This document shows, in pieces, positions 23,778-32,705 of a DNA stretch of 43,728 nucleotides (position 1 is the first letter of the stretch; the number at the start of each line of letters is the position of its first letter). Where the stretch lies: the NCBI GenBank assembly GCA_001803415.1, contig MHDC01000001.1, positions 1 through 43,728 on the forward strand, given 5' to 3'. The notes below the pieces were generated by a model that saw nothing but the letters and a program-made list of their open reading frames with translations, made no database searches and was not told where the DNA came from. Source of the stretch: Microgenomates group bacterium RBG_16_45_19. GTDB taxonomy: Bacteria; Patescibacteriota; Microgenomatia; UBA1400; RBG-16-45-19. A program made the position numbers and the translations under genes.

Positions 23778-24951
23778 CAGCCGTTTGGTTAAACCAACGC
23801 CACAGGGAGAGAAAAACGTCCGGGGGATAGCGACGCTGACCTCGCCAAGGATCATTGGTCAAAATAGATTGGGGTTGATCGGGTGTACCAAGATAGCCGG
23901 TGACCACTTCAACATGCATGCCATTGACGGTATAGACTGGTCCTTCAGGCGTGTTCCAAGAAACATCTTTGGCTGGCCAGACACCATTGACCCACCAAAC
24001 CATGACCGGGTTCCCGGCTTTGACGGTGCGGAGCAAATCAGACAGCGGCCAATTTTGTTTGACCTCAACCGCCCGGTAATGACTGATGGCCTCAGCCACG
24101 GGCTGCCAATGGGCGCCGTAGCCGCCATCACCAGCGCCGTTGAAGGTGCCAACCACTCCCAGGTTAGGATTACCCCAGTTGTTTGTTAGGTAATTGCGTT
24201 TAACGGTTTGATAGCCGATTTCGTCTAAAAAACCAACTTCATCGACGGTGACGTCCCGATAAGCTAAAGCCATCTTGGCAGCGACTGTATAACAGGTAAA
24301 GGTGTGATGTTGTTTAAAGAGAGGTACCGGCAAACGGAAAGATTCGGATTCAGGCTGAGGGGTGGGATTTGGAGTCGGACTGAGCGACGGGGTGAGTATG
24401 GGAGTGAGTTGATCAGAAAGACGCAAACCGCTTAAATCAGCTGCCGTTACTGCCAATGGTTTAAAGACAAACAGGAGAGATTGAGCTTGGGCTTCTAGGT
24501 TTACCCAGGAAAGGGGCAGGATTTGGTGGAGGTTAAGCGTATATTCGAGATTAGGATCAAGAGGTTGATCGGGATAAAAGAGGAGGCGATCAGGGAACGG
24601 GCCATAGGCACCACGACCAAACCGCCAGACGCCGGCGGCCTGAGGTTGGAGAGCTGCGGACAGACGGCGGCTGATAGGGCGGTTAAATCGCAGGACTAAG
24701 GGGGTGGCGGGATCTAGGTTGAGCGGAGAAAACAGAGGTAACTTAGGGGAAAGCAACTGAGGCTGGGGCAATAAGATGATACCCAAAGCTAAGACAATGA
24801 TCATTAAACAAAGAGGGGTGATGATGATAGCGGCTTTGGGGGGTAAACGGCGCTTGGCGGTTAAGATAATACGGATTAATAATATAACGAGGGCACCTAG
24901 GAGATACCAACGCCAGGCTAAAGGACTGAGTAAAGAGTTGAGATTAAACAT
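23764..24951 (-). CDS. membrane-anchored C39-like peptidase
   Basis: A 395-residue protein. Two membrane segments (residues 15-32 and 41-62) are followed by an Ig-like segment (about 75-170), a Pro/Thr-rich linker, and a C39-type papain-like domain. The active-site Cys is in HHTFTCYTVAAKMAL, the His in NGMHVEVVTGYLG and the Asp/Asn region in ILTNDPWRG. It probably cleaves or processes a surface protein or peptide; the target is unknown. It begins 3 nt after the deacetylase-like gene ends and belongs to the same operon. Its 3' end overlaps the glycosyltransferase gene. Confidence 0.75.
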   Translation of the reverse strand: MFNLNSLLSPLAWRWYLLGALVILLIRIILTAKRRLPPKAAIIITPLCLMIIVLALGIILLPQPQLLSPKLPLFSPLNLDPATPLVLRFNRPISRRLSAALQPQAAGVWRFGRGAYGPFPDRLLFYPDQPLDPNLEYTLNLHQILPLSWVNLEAQAQSLLFVFKPLAVTAADLSGLRLSDQLTPILTPSLSPTPNPTPQPESESFRLPVPLFKQHHTFTCYTVAAKMALAYRDVTVDEVGFLDEIGYQTVKRNYLTNNWGNPNLGVVGTFNGAGDGGYGAHWQPVAEAISHYRAVEVKQNWPLSDLLRTVKAGNPVMVWWVNGVWPAKDVSWNTPEGPVYTVNGMHVEVVTGYLGTPDQPQSILTNDPWRGQRRYPPDVFLSLWRWFNQTAVIVY

Positions 24952-24954
24952 AAA

Positions 24955-25857
24955 TTATTTAAAAGCCTGATAAACCTGACTCAAGCTGGTCATAACCACC
25001 GGTCCGAGGCCATCACGGAGGCGGTGCTGGTTGATTAGGGTGAAAACCTGAGCCATGGTCTGCTGGCGACGGCCATCGAACCATTGCGGGTGGCTTAAAT
25101 AGGTAATTTGCCGGGGTTTAAGGAGAGGGGTTTGGTCATAATTCGTCCAAAATCGATCGATCATTTGGGCGGCAGAATAGGCATAATCGTCTGCCCCGTT
25201 ATTGGGAATTTCCAGAATGGTCAATTGGGGGGGTTGAGCGCGATTCTGATCAAATTGCGAGGGATAATACGGTTGGGTATCGGCTTTAAGATCCCAAAAC
25301 CCGGAGATGGCTCGGGTGCCAAAAGTATATTTGGTTCGACCGGAAGTATCGGCCCAAAAACCGGTGTCCTGCAAGGCTTTTAAGGTGTCTAAATTTGCAA
25401 ACCAGGCTCCGGCTCGGTACAGGCGAGGTGACGGGAGACCGGCTTGAAGAAATTGCTGCTGACTAAAGGTTAATAACTGCTTCATTTCGGCATATGTATA
25501 AGCGGTGGTGAGGACGTCATAACCTTCGGTAAAACCACCACCCCAGACTTGATCGGCTTTATAGGGCAAACCGGCGGCTTCAAGGTAATCGGGGAACAGG
25601 TGAAGGTGGAGACCCAAGTCGTCGCCCTGATCGAGACGGCGCTTGAGCCAAGCAGTTAGTTCGGCGGCGCGAGCCGGAGTGATTTCCGGAGTGGTGTAAA
25701 TGCGGGGATTGAAAAGGTGAGTTAAAGGTAAATGGTACCGCTCAGATACATCAATTAAAGCTAGGAGGTAAGCGTCGGCAACGTCATAACCTTCCCAATC
25801 AAGGGTCCAGGTGATATATAGCGGGTGAGTTACCTGAAGCCAGGTTCGGTCGCGAAG
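24955..25857 (-). CDS. polysaccharide deacetylase-like protein without a normal start codon
   Basis: The coding signal is open from 25857 to the stop at 24955. The N-terminal part YITWTLDWEGYDVADAYL, then LTHLFNPRIYTTPEITPARA and LGLHLHLFPDY, has the order of metal-binding strands seen in NodB-like deacetylases and their relatives: Asp-Trp-Glu early and His-x-His later. No ATG, GTG or TTG occurs before TTG at 25617, which would delete this conserved part. The frame overlaps the acyltransferase 3' end by 59 bp. Either a rare start codon (an ATC at about 25815) is used or this is the C-terminal half of a frameshifted acyltransferase fusion. The role would be surface glycan trimming. Confidence 0.6.
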   Translation of the reverse strand, partial: LRDRTWLQVTHPLYITWTLDWEGYDVADAYLLALIDVSERYHLPLTHLFNPRIYTTPEITPARAAELTAWLKRRLDQGDDLGLHLHLFPDYLEAAGLPYKADQVWGGGFTEGYDVLTTAYTYAEMKQLLTFSQQQFLQAGLPSPRLYRAGAWFANLDTLKALQDTGFWADTSGRTKYTFGTRAISGFWDLKADTQPYYPSQFDQNRAQPPQLTILEIPNNGADDYAYSAAQMIDRFWTNYDQTPLLKPRQITYLSHPQWFDGRRQQTMAQVFTLINQHRLRDGLGPVVMTSLSQVYQAFK

Positions 25858-27418
25858 TTAAGGTTAAATTACCCAGCAAAACTTGAGTCTCTAAGGTGTG
25901 AGTACCCGGCATCAACTGGGAAGTGGTCAAGTCAACTTGATAACCATTAGGTATCGCCGACAAGGAAATCAGGGGTTGTTGATCCAATAACAACAGAGCC
26001 GGATAATGAGCACTGTTTAAGGCAATATCTTCCGGTAAGGATAATTGATAGCGCACGGTCGGTTCGCCGACTGGAATCCACGGCTTATCCACCGTCCCAC
26101 TCAGTTGTTGAAAGACGGTTGAATTAATTAAATAATCTTCGGTTAAACCAATTTTGGTAGCGGCCATAAGAAACAGGGCACCGGCTAAGACCAACCCTTG
26201 ACCATGAAGAAGACGAAGGCGCCGGCTACCGAGACGAATGGACAGGAGATCGGAGAGATTAAACAAACCGTGAACGAACCGGTGAGTCAGGCGTACCAAT
26301 AAGAGCTCTTCTTTAGGGGTAACTTTAAAATCGGCGATGATGGCATAAACGGTTAAGCCATAACGGTAATTGAGCGGGAGGATAGCAGCCAAATAAACCG
26401 CGGCGATGACCGAAACCATCCACAAGACTAAGGTAAGAATGAACGAAGCGGTTTGAGGCAGAGCTAAACCTTGATAGAGAAAGACAATTAAAGTATGGGT
26501 GAAATAGATGGCAAAGGCATTTTGGCCGAAAACTAATAATAAGGTTTGCGTCCAAGGTAAATGCCTCAGATAATGGACGTGTTCAAACAAGGTTAAGAGG
26601 GCTAAACCGGCAGTCAAACCAAGGAGCAGAAAGGCCGGGCTGGGGGGGAAACGGTGCAACCAGCCGGATACAGGCAACGCTAACAGAAAAGCCGACAAAC
26701 CCGTACCCAGCAGAATGACCAGACTGAGACCCAAGAGCCGACGGTAGCGGTGACGGACGAGGGTCGGCGACTGATCGTAAAGGTAACGGCCTAAAGTGAT
26801 GCCAAATAAATAAACCGGGGCATAAAAGAATAAGGGAAAGGTATAGTAACCGGGATGCCCTGCTAAAAAGGCTTGCCAGGGTACCAACCAAGCTGGCAGC
26901 GGCAGTAAATAGAGACCAACGCCGAGAAGATAGCAGCCAAGTCTAACGGTAAAAACTGCCAGGGGTGAACGGGATAGCGATTCGAGTTGATTTTTAAGGG
27001 TAATTTTAAGTAAACCAAAGATGATAAAAACCGGAATAAATTCGGTGAACGGGATAAACGAGCGGAAAGTTAAAATATTGACCAAGACCGACCAGGACCA
27101 ACCATAAAGCCAAGTTGAACCGATGAGGGCAATGAGGTAATAACCCAAAAGATAAATCCAAAGCCTTTGACTTAAGCGTCGAACCATGGAGCGGTGCGGG
27201 TGTTTAAGATGGAGATAAGCCCAATAGGCGGTCATCCCCGCCAGCAATAAGAGGCCGGTAAAACACAGGTGATCGGCCAGACCGTTGACACCTCGAAGGA
27301 ACGGTTGATAACCGGTGTGAAAAAAGAAAATGGCATGACCCAAAGTCATCAGGAGAATTAAAAAACCCCGAGTCAAGTCTAAACCCCATAAACGTGGTCC
27401 AGCGGTAGTTTCAGCCAT
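25799..27418 (-). CDS. acyltransferase-family membrane protein
   Basis: A 539-residue protein with about ten membrane segments in its first 380 residues. It opens with LWGLDLTRGFLILLMTLGHA, the typical first helix of Acyl_transf_3/HGSNAT-like acyltransferases, with a conserved Asp and a His. The family acylates sugars of cell-surface glycans from a cytoplasmic donor. The last ~130 residues follow a single helix and look like a beta-rich outside domain. The start at 27418 is set by a TATAGT box ending 6 nt upstream. The next frame (deacetylase-like) overlaps its end, suggesting a two-part enzyme. Confidence 0.72.
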   Translation of the reverse strand: MAETTAGPRLWGLDLTRGFLILLMTLGHAIFFFHTGYQPFLRGVNGLADHLCFTGLLLLAGMTAYWAYLHLKHPHRSMVRRLSQRLWIYLLGYYLIALIGSTWLYGWSWSVLVNILTFRSFIPFTEFIPVFIIFGLLKITLKNQLESLSRSPLAVFTVRLGCYLLGVGLYLLPLPAWLVPWQAFLAGHPGYYTFPLFFYAPVYLFGITLGRYLYDQSPTLVRHRYRRLLGLSLVILLGTGLSAFLLALPVSGWLHRFPPSPAFLLLGLTAGLALLTLFEHVHYLRHLPWTQTLLLVFGQNAFAIYFTHTLIVFLYQGLALPQTASFILTLVLWMVSVIAAVYLAAILPLNYRYGLTVYAIIADFKVTPKEELLLVRLTHRFVHGLFNLSDLLSIRLGSRRLRLLHGQGLVLAGALFLMAATKIGLTEDYLINSTVFQQLSGTVDKPWIPVGEPTVRYQLSLPEDIALNSAHYPALLLLDQQPLISLSAIPNGYQVDLTTSQLMPGTHTLETQVLLGNLTLTSRPNLASGNSPAIYHLDP

Positions 27419-27424
27419 GCTAAC

Positions 27425-27433
27425 ACTATAACA
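27425..27433 (-). promoter_or_regulatory. extended -10 of the acyltransferase operon, predicted leaderless
   Basis: TGT-TATAGT on the minus strand ends 6 nt before ATG 27418. Confidence 0.55.
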
Positions 27434-27489
27434 ATCTCAACCTTTAGAGAGAAGCCGAACCCGGATTGCTTCTTTGGGGAAACTAAAGT

Positions 27490-27495
27490 TATGAT
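27490..27495 (+). promoter_or_regulatory. -10 box of the LytR_C-like gene
   Basis: TATGAT ends 8 nt before ATG 27504, with TTGCTT 19 bp further up. AAGGGG lies between the box and the ATG, but a transcript starting about 7 nt after the box would not contain it. Confidence 0.45.
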
Positions 27496-27503
27496 GAAGG
27501 GGT

Positions 27504-28217
27504 ATGGCAGATCCCGAGCCCAAACCAGCTGAAGCGGTGAAACCAGTCGAAACAACCCCGGCCAAGGTAGAGGCGCCAGCAGCGGTGAGCGAAGCCCCGA
27601 AGCGACGGTGGCCTTTTGGTCGAAAAAAAGCCGCCAACACCGGGAAAACAGCCGAGCCAGCCGCTAGCGAGTTACCGGAAAAACCAACCGATTCACTCGA
27701 GGCTAACCTGGAAGTGATTGCCCAACACTTGGAAGTCAAAGAAAACCATGATCATTGGCACTTAAAGATTAAGAAAAAACCGGTGCTTATCCTGGGTGGA
27801 TTGTTGATACTAGTAATGTGGGGCATCGTGGCGGTGCGCCAGTTTAAACTCCCCCAAGTAGCCTTAGTGACCGAGACCACTGAGGTTGCTCCCAGTCCTA
27901 CCCCGTTGCCGGAAATCATGATTCGGGTGCGTTATCGAGAGACCAGTTTAGCCAGTCCGGCCGCTGAGCTGGCTCGGTACCTGACCGACGCCGGTTATCC
28001 GGTTATCGATACGGTTTTTGACGAAAACAGCGATTATACCGGGATATTTATCGTGACCAAAGCGGAAAACCAACCCTTGAGGACAACGTTGGCAGGTATT
28101 TTAGCCGCCAAATACCCCTTGGCTAGCCCCACGGCAGAATTAACCAGCGACAGCGATTTTGACGCCGTAATTTTGTACGCACCAGTAGCGACGGCAGAAG
28201 CGGCCTTGGTTGAATAA
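27504..28217 (+). CDS. membrane protein with LytR_C-like extracellular domain
   Basis: A 237-residue protein. Residues 1-75 are rich in Pro, Ala and Lys (cytoplasmic, disordered), residues 92-112 form one membrane segment, and a Pro-rich linker follows. Residues 135-230 are an outside domain: IMIRVRYRETSLASPAAELA, YLTDAGYPVI and then TGIFIVTKAENQP. This resembles the LytR C-terminal domain, which accompanies wall-polymer ligases but here has no catalytic partner in the same chain. The gene is divergent from the acyltransferase and followed after 18 bp by the polyprenyl synthase. Confidence 0.55.
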   Translation: MADPEPKPAEAVKPVETTPAKVEAPAAVSEAPKRRWPFGRKKAANTGKTAEPAASELPEKPTDSLEANLEVIAQHLEVKENHDHWHLKIKKKPVLILGGLLILVMWGIVAVRQFKLPQVALVTETTEVAPSPTPLPEIMIRVRYRETSLASPAAELARYLTDAGYPVIDTVFDENSDYTGIFIVTKAENQPLRTTLAGILAAKYPLASPTAELTSDSDFDAVILYAPVATAEAALVE

Positions 28218-28222
28218 CCGGG

Positions 28223-28228
28223 TATACT
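28223..28228 (+). promoter_or_regulatory. -10 box of the polyprenyl synthase gene, predicted leaderless
   Basis: TATACT ends 7 nt before ATG 28236 in the 18-bp gap after the upstream gene, so the synthase may be transcribed on its own. Confidence 0.5.
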
Positions 28229-28235
28229 GGAAACC

Positions 28236-29318
28236 ATGAGTGATGAGATCCTGGGCTATTTAAAGCGAGAGCAACAGCTGAGTCAGCGGCTGGTGCGCCA
28301 TCTCTGGCGGCAATGGCGAGAGGCGCAGCCAGATTTAGGCATCCCGATGAAAGTCATGGGACAAAATCTAGGCCAGTATTGCCTGAGGGGCGGTAAGTGG
28401 CACCGGCCGACATTGGTCCGCTTGGCCGTGCAACTGATGCAAGTCAAGCTAACCCCGGCGATGATGCGAGCATCTGTAGCAGTGGAATTAATGCACCGCT
28501 ACTTGCTCTGCCATGACGATTTAATTGACCAAGATTTGAAGAGGCATGGCGGACCCACCTTGGAGCAGGTTTACCGACAGCGTCAGGTCACCTTATATGG
28601 CAATCGAACCGAATCAACCTATGCTTTGGGGGTGGCCATGGTGGGGGGGGATTTGCTCAACGCCCTGACCCAGTTGGCTGTGCTCGAAAGCGGTTTAAAA
28701 CCGGAGTTAGCGGTAGCCTTCTTGAAAGGTTTAAACCAGGAATTGGTGGAAACGGCCGCCGGTTGGATCATGGAAACGGAACTGAAACAAAAACCGTTGC
28801 TGCGAGTCAGCCTGGATCAGGTCAGACAGACCATGCTCTTGGTCAGCGCCCATTACAGCTTTCTCTGGCCGTTGAGGTTGGGACAAATTTTGGGCGGAGT
28901 AAAAGAGGGTGAGTGGCTGCCCGCTTTGGAAACCTATGGTCGTCATATCGGTTTAGCCTTTCAAATTACCGATGATTTGTTAGCAATAGTGGGTGAGGAA
29001 AAAACCACCGGTAAACCGGTCGGAAGTGACTTAAGAGAAGGTAAGAAAACATTACTTACTCAGTATGCTTATCAACAAGCAAATTTCAGACAGAAGACTT
29101 ATTTACAGCAATCATTGAACACATTTATTAATAATGAAAGATTACAAAATATACGCGAAATCTTGACGACAACCGGGGCTATAACCTATGCCAAGCATGA
29201 AGCCCTAAAACAAGCTCAATTGGGCATCAAAGCGATTGAGAGCATGAGTAACGGAGATGATGAGGCTAAAAGGAAATTAATCTGGTTGGGAAAATTCGTG
29301 GCTCAACGCCATTATTAA
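28236..29318 (+). CDS. polyprenyl (geranylgeranyl/farnesyl-type) diphosphate synthase
   Basis: A 360-residue trans-isoprenyl synthase. GGKWHRP (52-58) binds substrate diphosphate and the first Asp-rich motif is complete (Asp94-Asp95-x-x-Asp98 in CHDDLID). The second motif reads DDLLA (246-250), so its final Asp is Ala, a partial variant. [12 protein letters not shown] follows as normal. An aromatic Tyr five residues before the first motif suggests a short product (C15-C20). It would feed lipid-carrier or membrane-lipid synthesis, in keeping with neighbouring envelope genes. It overlaps lon by 4 bp tail to tail. The last 100 residues are AT-richer than the rest. Confidence 0.82.
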   Translation: MSDEILGYLKREQQLSQRLVRHLWRQWREAQPDLGIPMKVMGQNLGQYCLRGGKWHRPTLVRLAVQLMQVKLTPAMMRASVAVELMHRYLLCHDDLIDQDLKRHGGPTLEQVYRQRQVTLYGNRTESTYALGVAMVGGDLLNALTQLAVLESGLKPELAVAFLKGLNQELVETAAGWIMETELKQKPLLRVSLDQVRQTMLLVSAHYSFLWPLRLGQILGGVKEGEWLPALETYGRHIGLAFQITDDLLAIVGEEKTTGKPVGSDLREGKKTLLTQYAYQQANFRQKTYLQQSLNTFINNERLQNIREILTTTGAITYAKHEALKQAQLGIKAIESMSNGDDEAKRKLIWLGKFVAQRHY

Positions 29319-31672
29319 GCTTTAAGAGCCAGTTTTAAGACTTGGTCCATATGGTCCACGAATTGGAAGGAGATATCCCGACTGACACTGGCAGGAATAT
29401 TGATCAAGTCTTTTTTATTGCTTTTGGGCAGAATTAATCGTCTTAAACCAGCCCGATGGCCGGCAATCACTTTCTCTTTAACGCCCCCGATTTCCAAAAC
29501 CCGACCCCGAAGGGTAATTTCCCCAGTCATACCTAAATCCGAGCGGACTGGTTTTTTGGTTAAAGCGGAGATTAAAGCCGTAGCAATGGTGACGCCGGCG
29601 GAAGGACCATCCTTGGGCACAGCGCCTTCGGGGACATGAACATGAATATCGATCCGTTTATAAAAATCACGGGGTAAGCCCAAAGTTTGCCAACGACTCC
29701 GGACGTAAGACCAAGCAGCTTTAGCTGACTCTTGCATGACCTGACCTAATTTGCCAGTTAAGATGACTTTACCAATGCCAGGCATAATGGCAACTTCGAC
29801 AAAAATGATGTCGCCGCCGACTTGAGTCCAAGCTAAACCGGTAGCCAAGCCCGGTTCACTCAGCTTTTCGGCCAAAGTATCACTGAATTTAATTGGCCCT
29901 AAATATTTGACTAAATCCTTCTTGCCAAAAGTCACTTTAGAGGTTTCCCCGGAGGCAATCCGTTTGGCCGCTTTACGCATGACTTTGGAGATTTCGCGTT
30001 CGAGATTACGGACTCCGGCTTCCCGAGTATAGTTTTTGGCGATGCCTTTTAAGGCCTCAGGTTTCAAAGTAATTTGCGAGCGGCGTAAACCATTAGCCTG
30101 TAAAGTCTTGGTCATGAGGTGTTTTTTGGCAATTTGCAGTTTCTCGATCTCGGTATAGCCGGAAAAGGTAATAATTTCCAAGCGATCTTTGAGGGCAGGG
30201 GGAATAGTATCCAAGACGTTGGCGGTAGTGATAAAGATCACTTCAGATAAATCAAAGGGGACTTCTAAATAATGATCAGAGAAATCACGATTTTGTTCGG
30301 GATCAAGGGCTTCCAACAAAGCGGCGCTGGGATCACCGCGAAAATCGACTCCAACTTTATCGATTTCATCAAGCATAAAGACAGGATTACGGGTACCAAC
30401 CTGACGGACACCTTGAATGATCCGGCCTGGCATGGCTCCGACATAAGTGCGCCGGTGACCGCGGATTTCGGCTTCGTCGCGAATGCCGCCCAAAGAAACT
30501 TTGACAAATTTACGATGCAAGGCTCGGGCAATACTCCGGCCGATCGAGGTTTTACCGACGCCCGGCGGTCCCACAAAACAGAGAATCGTCGGGACCGCCC
30601 GGTCTTTTAAGGCAGGATTTTGTTTTTTGAGGGTTAAAACGGACAAATACTCGATAATCCGTTCTTTGACTTCGGTTAAACCGTAATGGTCGGCTTCCAA
30701 GACCTGTTCGGCTTTTTTAATCGAGACGTTATTGCGAGAGCGGGTGTTCCAGGGCATATCCAAGACCGTTTCCAGCCAGGTCCGAATGTAGCTGTATTCC
30801 GGGCTATGGACGCTCATCTTGGTAAAGCGATTGATTTCTTTATCGACTTTTTGCTTGACTTCTGCCGGCAATTTAGCCTTAGTAGCTTTCTTTTTAAATT
30901 CATCGATTTCCTGCTCTTCGTCTGATTCGTCACCTAATTCCTTTTGAATCGTCCGTAAGCGTTCCCTTAAGACGCTTTCACGCATACTTTTATCAAACTT
31001 CTTCTGGGTTTTACTGGTGATGTTCTTTTCAATTTCTAAAATCTGAATCTCGTGATTTAATTTATTAATGACCACTTCAAAACGATGGAGTAAATCCAGG
31101 GTTTCTAAAACCTGTTGTTTTTCTTTGGTGGGGATGTCTAAGGTAGCGGCAATTTGATCCACTAATTCCGGTGCTTCTACCCCGGACATCAACTTCATAA
31201 AATTTAAAAATTCGACCGCTTTGCCCAAATTAACCGCCCGTTTAAAATCGTTTAAAAGGTGTCGGTTCATGGCTTCGAGGCGGGGATCGACGGGGACAGT
31301 ATCCGGCAGTTCGGTCACTTGAGCAGTCAAATAACTACCGGAGAAATCCACCTGATCTAAGTGAACTCGAGTCAAACCTCGAACCAAGGCATTGATTTCC
31401 TGATTGGTTTTAAGCGTCCGCTCGATGGTGGCCAAGACACCGACCGAATAGAGATCAGCCTGCTGAGGATCGGCGACTTGGGCTCGTTTTTGAGTCACAA
31501 AGACTATTTCCCGACTGGTTTGAAAACTTTGTTCGACCGCTTTAACCGAGCGCGGCCGACCAAAAGTTAAAACGACTTCGGAGTGGGGAAAAATAACCCC
31601 GTCACGAATAGCGGCGACAATATAAGAACGATTTGATGGAGAAGCGGCATGATTTTTAAGAATAATAGCCAT
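29315..31672 (-). CDS. lon: ATP-dependent protease Lon
   Basis: A 785-residue Lon (LonA type): N-terminal substrate-binding domain (about 1-200), long coiled coil with [23 protein letters not shown]+ module with Walker A GPPGVGKT and sensor region, and C-terminal peptidase domain. The catalytic dyad is the Ser in PKDGPSAG and the Lys in [14 protein letters not shown]. It degrades damaged and regulatory proteins in the cytoplasm. A CIRCE-like operator overlaps its promoter, so heat-shock control by HrcA is likely. Start is ATG 31672. Confidence 0.95.
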   Translation of the reverse strand: MAIILKNHAASPSNRSYIVAAIRDGVIFPHSEVVLTFGRPRSVKAVEQSFQTSREIVFVTQKRAQVADPQQADLYSVGVLATIERTLKTNQEINALVRGLTRVHLDQVDFSGSYLTAQVTELPDTVPVDPRLEAMNRHLLNDFKRAVNLGKAVEFLNFMKLMSGVEAPELVDQIAATLDIPTKEKQQVLETLDLLHRFEVVINKLNHEIQILEIEKNITSKTQKKFDKSMRESVLRERLRTIQKELGDESDEEQEIDEFKKKATKAKLPAEVKQKVDKEINRFTKMSVHSPEYSYIRTWLETVLDMPWNTRSRNNVSIKKAEQVLEADHYGLTEVKERIIEYLSVLTLKKQNPALKDRAVPTILCFVGPPGVGKTSIGRSIARALHRKFVKVSLGGIRDEAEIRGHRRTYVGAMPGRIIQGVRQVGTRNPVFMLDEIDKVGVDFRGDPSAALLEALDPEQNRDFSDHYLEVPFDLSEVIFITTANVLDTIPPALKDRLEIITFSGYTEIEKLQIAKKHLMTKTLQANGLRRSQITLKPEALKGIAKNYTREAGVRNLEREISKVMRKAAKRIASGETSKVTFGKKDLVKYLGPIKFSDTLAEKLSEPGLATGLAWTQVGGDIIFVEVAIMPGIGKVILTGKLGQVMQESAKAAWSYVRSRWQTLGLPRDFYKRIDIHVHVPEGAVPKDGPSAGVTIATALISALTKKPVRSDLGMTGEITLRGRVLEIGGVKEKVIAGHRAGLRRLILPKSNKKDLINIPASVSRDISFQFVDHMDQVLKLALKA

Positions 31673-31678
31673 AGGCTT

Positions 31679-31705
31679 TTAGCAATTTATATTATTGAGT
31701 GCTAA
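31679..31705 (-). promoter_or_regulatory. CIRCE-like operator (HrcA binding site) upstream of lon
   Basis: On the minus strand TTAGCACTC, 9 nt, AATTGCTAA. The consensus is TTAGCACTC-N9-GAGTGCTAA, so the first arm is perfect, the spacing exact and the second arm matches 7 of 9. It overlaps the spacer and -10 region of the lon promoter, the right place for a repressor. Confidence 0.8.
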
Positions 31706-31712
31706 ATGTCAA
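31686..31712 (-). promoter_or_regulatory. lon promoter
   Basis: Perfect TTGACA (31707-31712); the -10 is either TATAAA (31686-31691, 15-bp spacer) or TAAATT two bases further on (17-bp spacer). The leader would be about seven nt with no SD. Confidence 0.65.
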
Positions 31713-31725
31713 CCCCTCCCCCAGC

Positions 31726-32691
31726 TTAGTTAAGGAGGCCAAGGATAGCGATTTTGTTGGCCTCGGTCACTGGGACCATGACCAGACCTTTACCAGGTTG
31801 ACCGTAGAAAATGGCACTGTTTAAAGGCAGATTGGCTAATAAGGGAAAACCTAATAAATCCTCTTCGCCCTTAATCACTAGTAAACCCGTCGGCTGACTC
31901 AAGATTTGAGCTAAGCGGCGGGCGGCTGAGGGTTGAATCGTGCCCGGAGGATTGGTGGCCTGAAGTTGAATGGCCGGCTTAAAGCCATGCCAATCAGTGG
32001 GGTGAGGTTGGCGATTAACCAGATAATCAATGACGGCGTAATGGAATGGTAATTGCCGTTTGAGAAAGACTTCAGTCGTTTCATCTCCCAGCAAGGCCAC
32101 TTGATAAAAGCGGTTTAAATAGGCTCGGGTCAATTGCTGGGCTGGAATGATTTTCCCCTGAGGTTGACTGATGAGCTGGCGTTGTCTAAGGGTTAAGAGA
32201 TGTGGTTGGCTAAACACAGCCGCCCAAACTTGACCCTGGCGGTCGACCAAGCCCTGACGAATACGAGTTGAGGAGAGAGGTTGGCCGGCGCGGTCTTTGA
32301 CCAAATTAACCCAGTGAACCGGCAGGGGCTGAAGCTGAAGCTGAACTCTTTTGTTATTCAATTCTTGGACACCGGCTTTTGTTAGCTTGCTAGCCACTAA
32401 TAGATCAATTTTATTGTTCTTTAGGGTGGGGCCATAGGGATCGTTCAAGGGAACCAAGTGAAAGCGGGGTTGATAGCCACCGGCAGTGAGAAAACGCTTC
32501 AGGGCGGCCAAGCGAACCGAGTAGGATTCCAGGCTGGCGGGATAATCTTTCTGGACCCGTCGGGCATCATGAACCACCCCGATAATAACCTGATCAGCCA
32601 GATTAAATGCCCGAGTTAACAATTGGTGATGACCCAGGTGTAAGTGATCGAAAGTACCACCCAGAGCGGCCAAACAATACTTTTTAATCAT
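31726..32691 (-). CDS. fused archaeal-type phosphopantetheine adenylyltransferase and DUF359 dephospho-CoA kinase
   Basis: A 321-residue protein joining the last two steps of CoA synthesis. Residues 1-155 are a nucleotidyltransferase of the archaeal/eukaryotic PPAT type: GGTFDHLHLGH (11-21) and the ISSSTxIR-like PLSSTRIRQG (138-147). Residues 195-320 match DUF359, the GTP-dependent dephospho-CoA kinase first shown in Thermococcus: GDETTEVFL (202-210), AVIDYL, NPPGTI (247-252), GEEDLLGFP (275-283) and FYGQPGKG (295-302). No CoaE-type P-loop is present. A TAAAAT box ends 6 nt before the ATG, inside the 14-bp gap after trpS. The fusion is seen directly; both activities are inferred from families. 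Confidence 0.8.
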   Translation of the reverse strand: MIKKYCLAALGGTFDHLHLGHHQLLTRAFNLADQVIIGVVHDARRVQKDYPASLESYSVRLAALKRFLTAGGYQPRFHLVPLNDPYGPTLKNNKIDLLVASKLTKAGVQELNNKRVQLQLQPLPVHWVNLVKDRAGQPLSSTRIRQGLVDRQGQVWAAVFSQPHLLTLRQRQLISQPQGKIIPAQQLTRAYLNRFYQVALLGDETTEVFLKRQLPFHYAVIDYLVNRQPHPTDWHGFKPAIQLQATNPPGTIQPSAARRLAQILSQPTGLLVIKGEEDLLGFPLLANLPLNSAIFYGQPGKGLVMVPVTEANKIAILGLLN

Positions 32692-32697
32692 GGGTAT

Positions 32698-32703
32698 ATT
32701 TTA
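32698..32703 (-). promoter_or_regulatory. -10 box of the CoA fusion gene, predicted leaderless
   Basis: TAAAAT on the minus strand ends 6 nt before ATG 32691. It lies in the gap behind trpS, so the gene may be transcribed both from here and from the trpS promoter. Confidence 0.45.
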
Positions 32704-32705
32704 TC

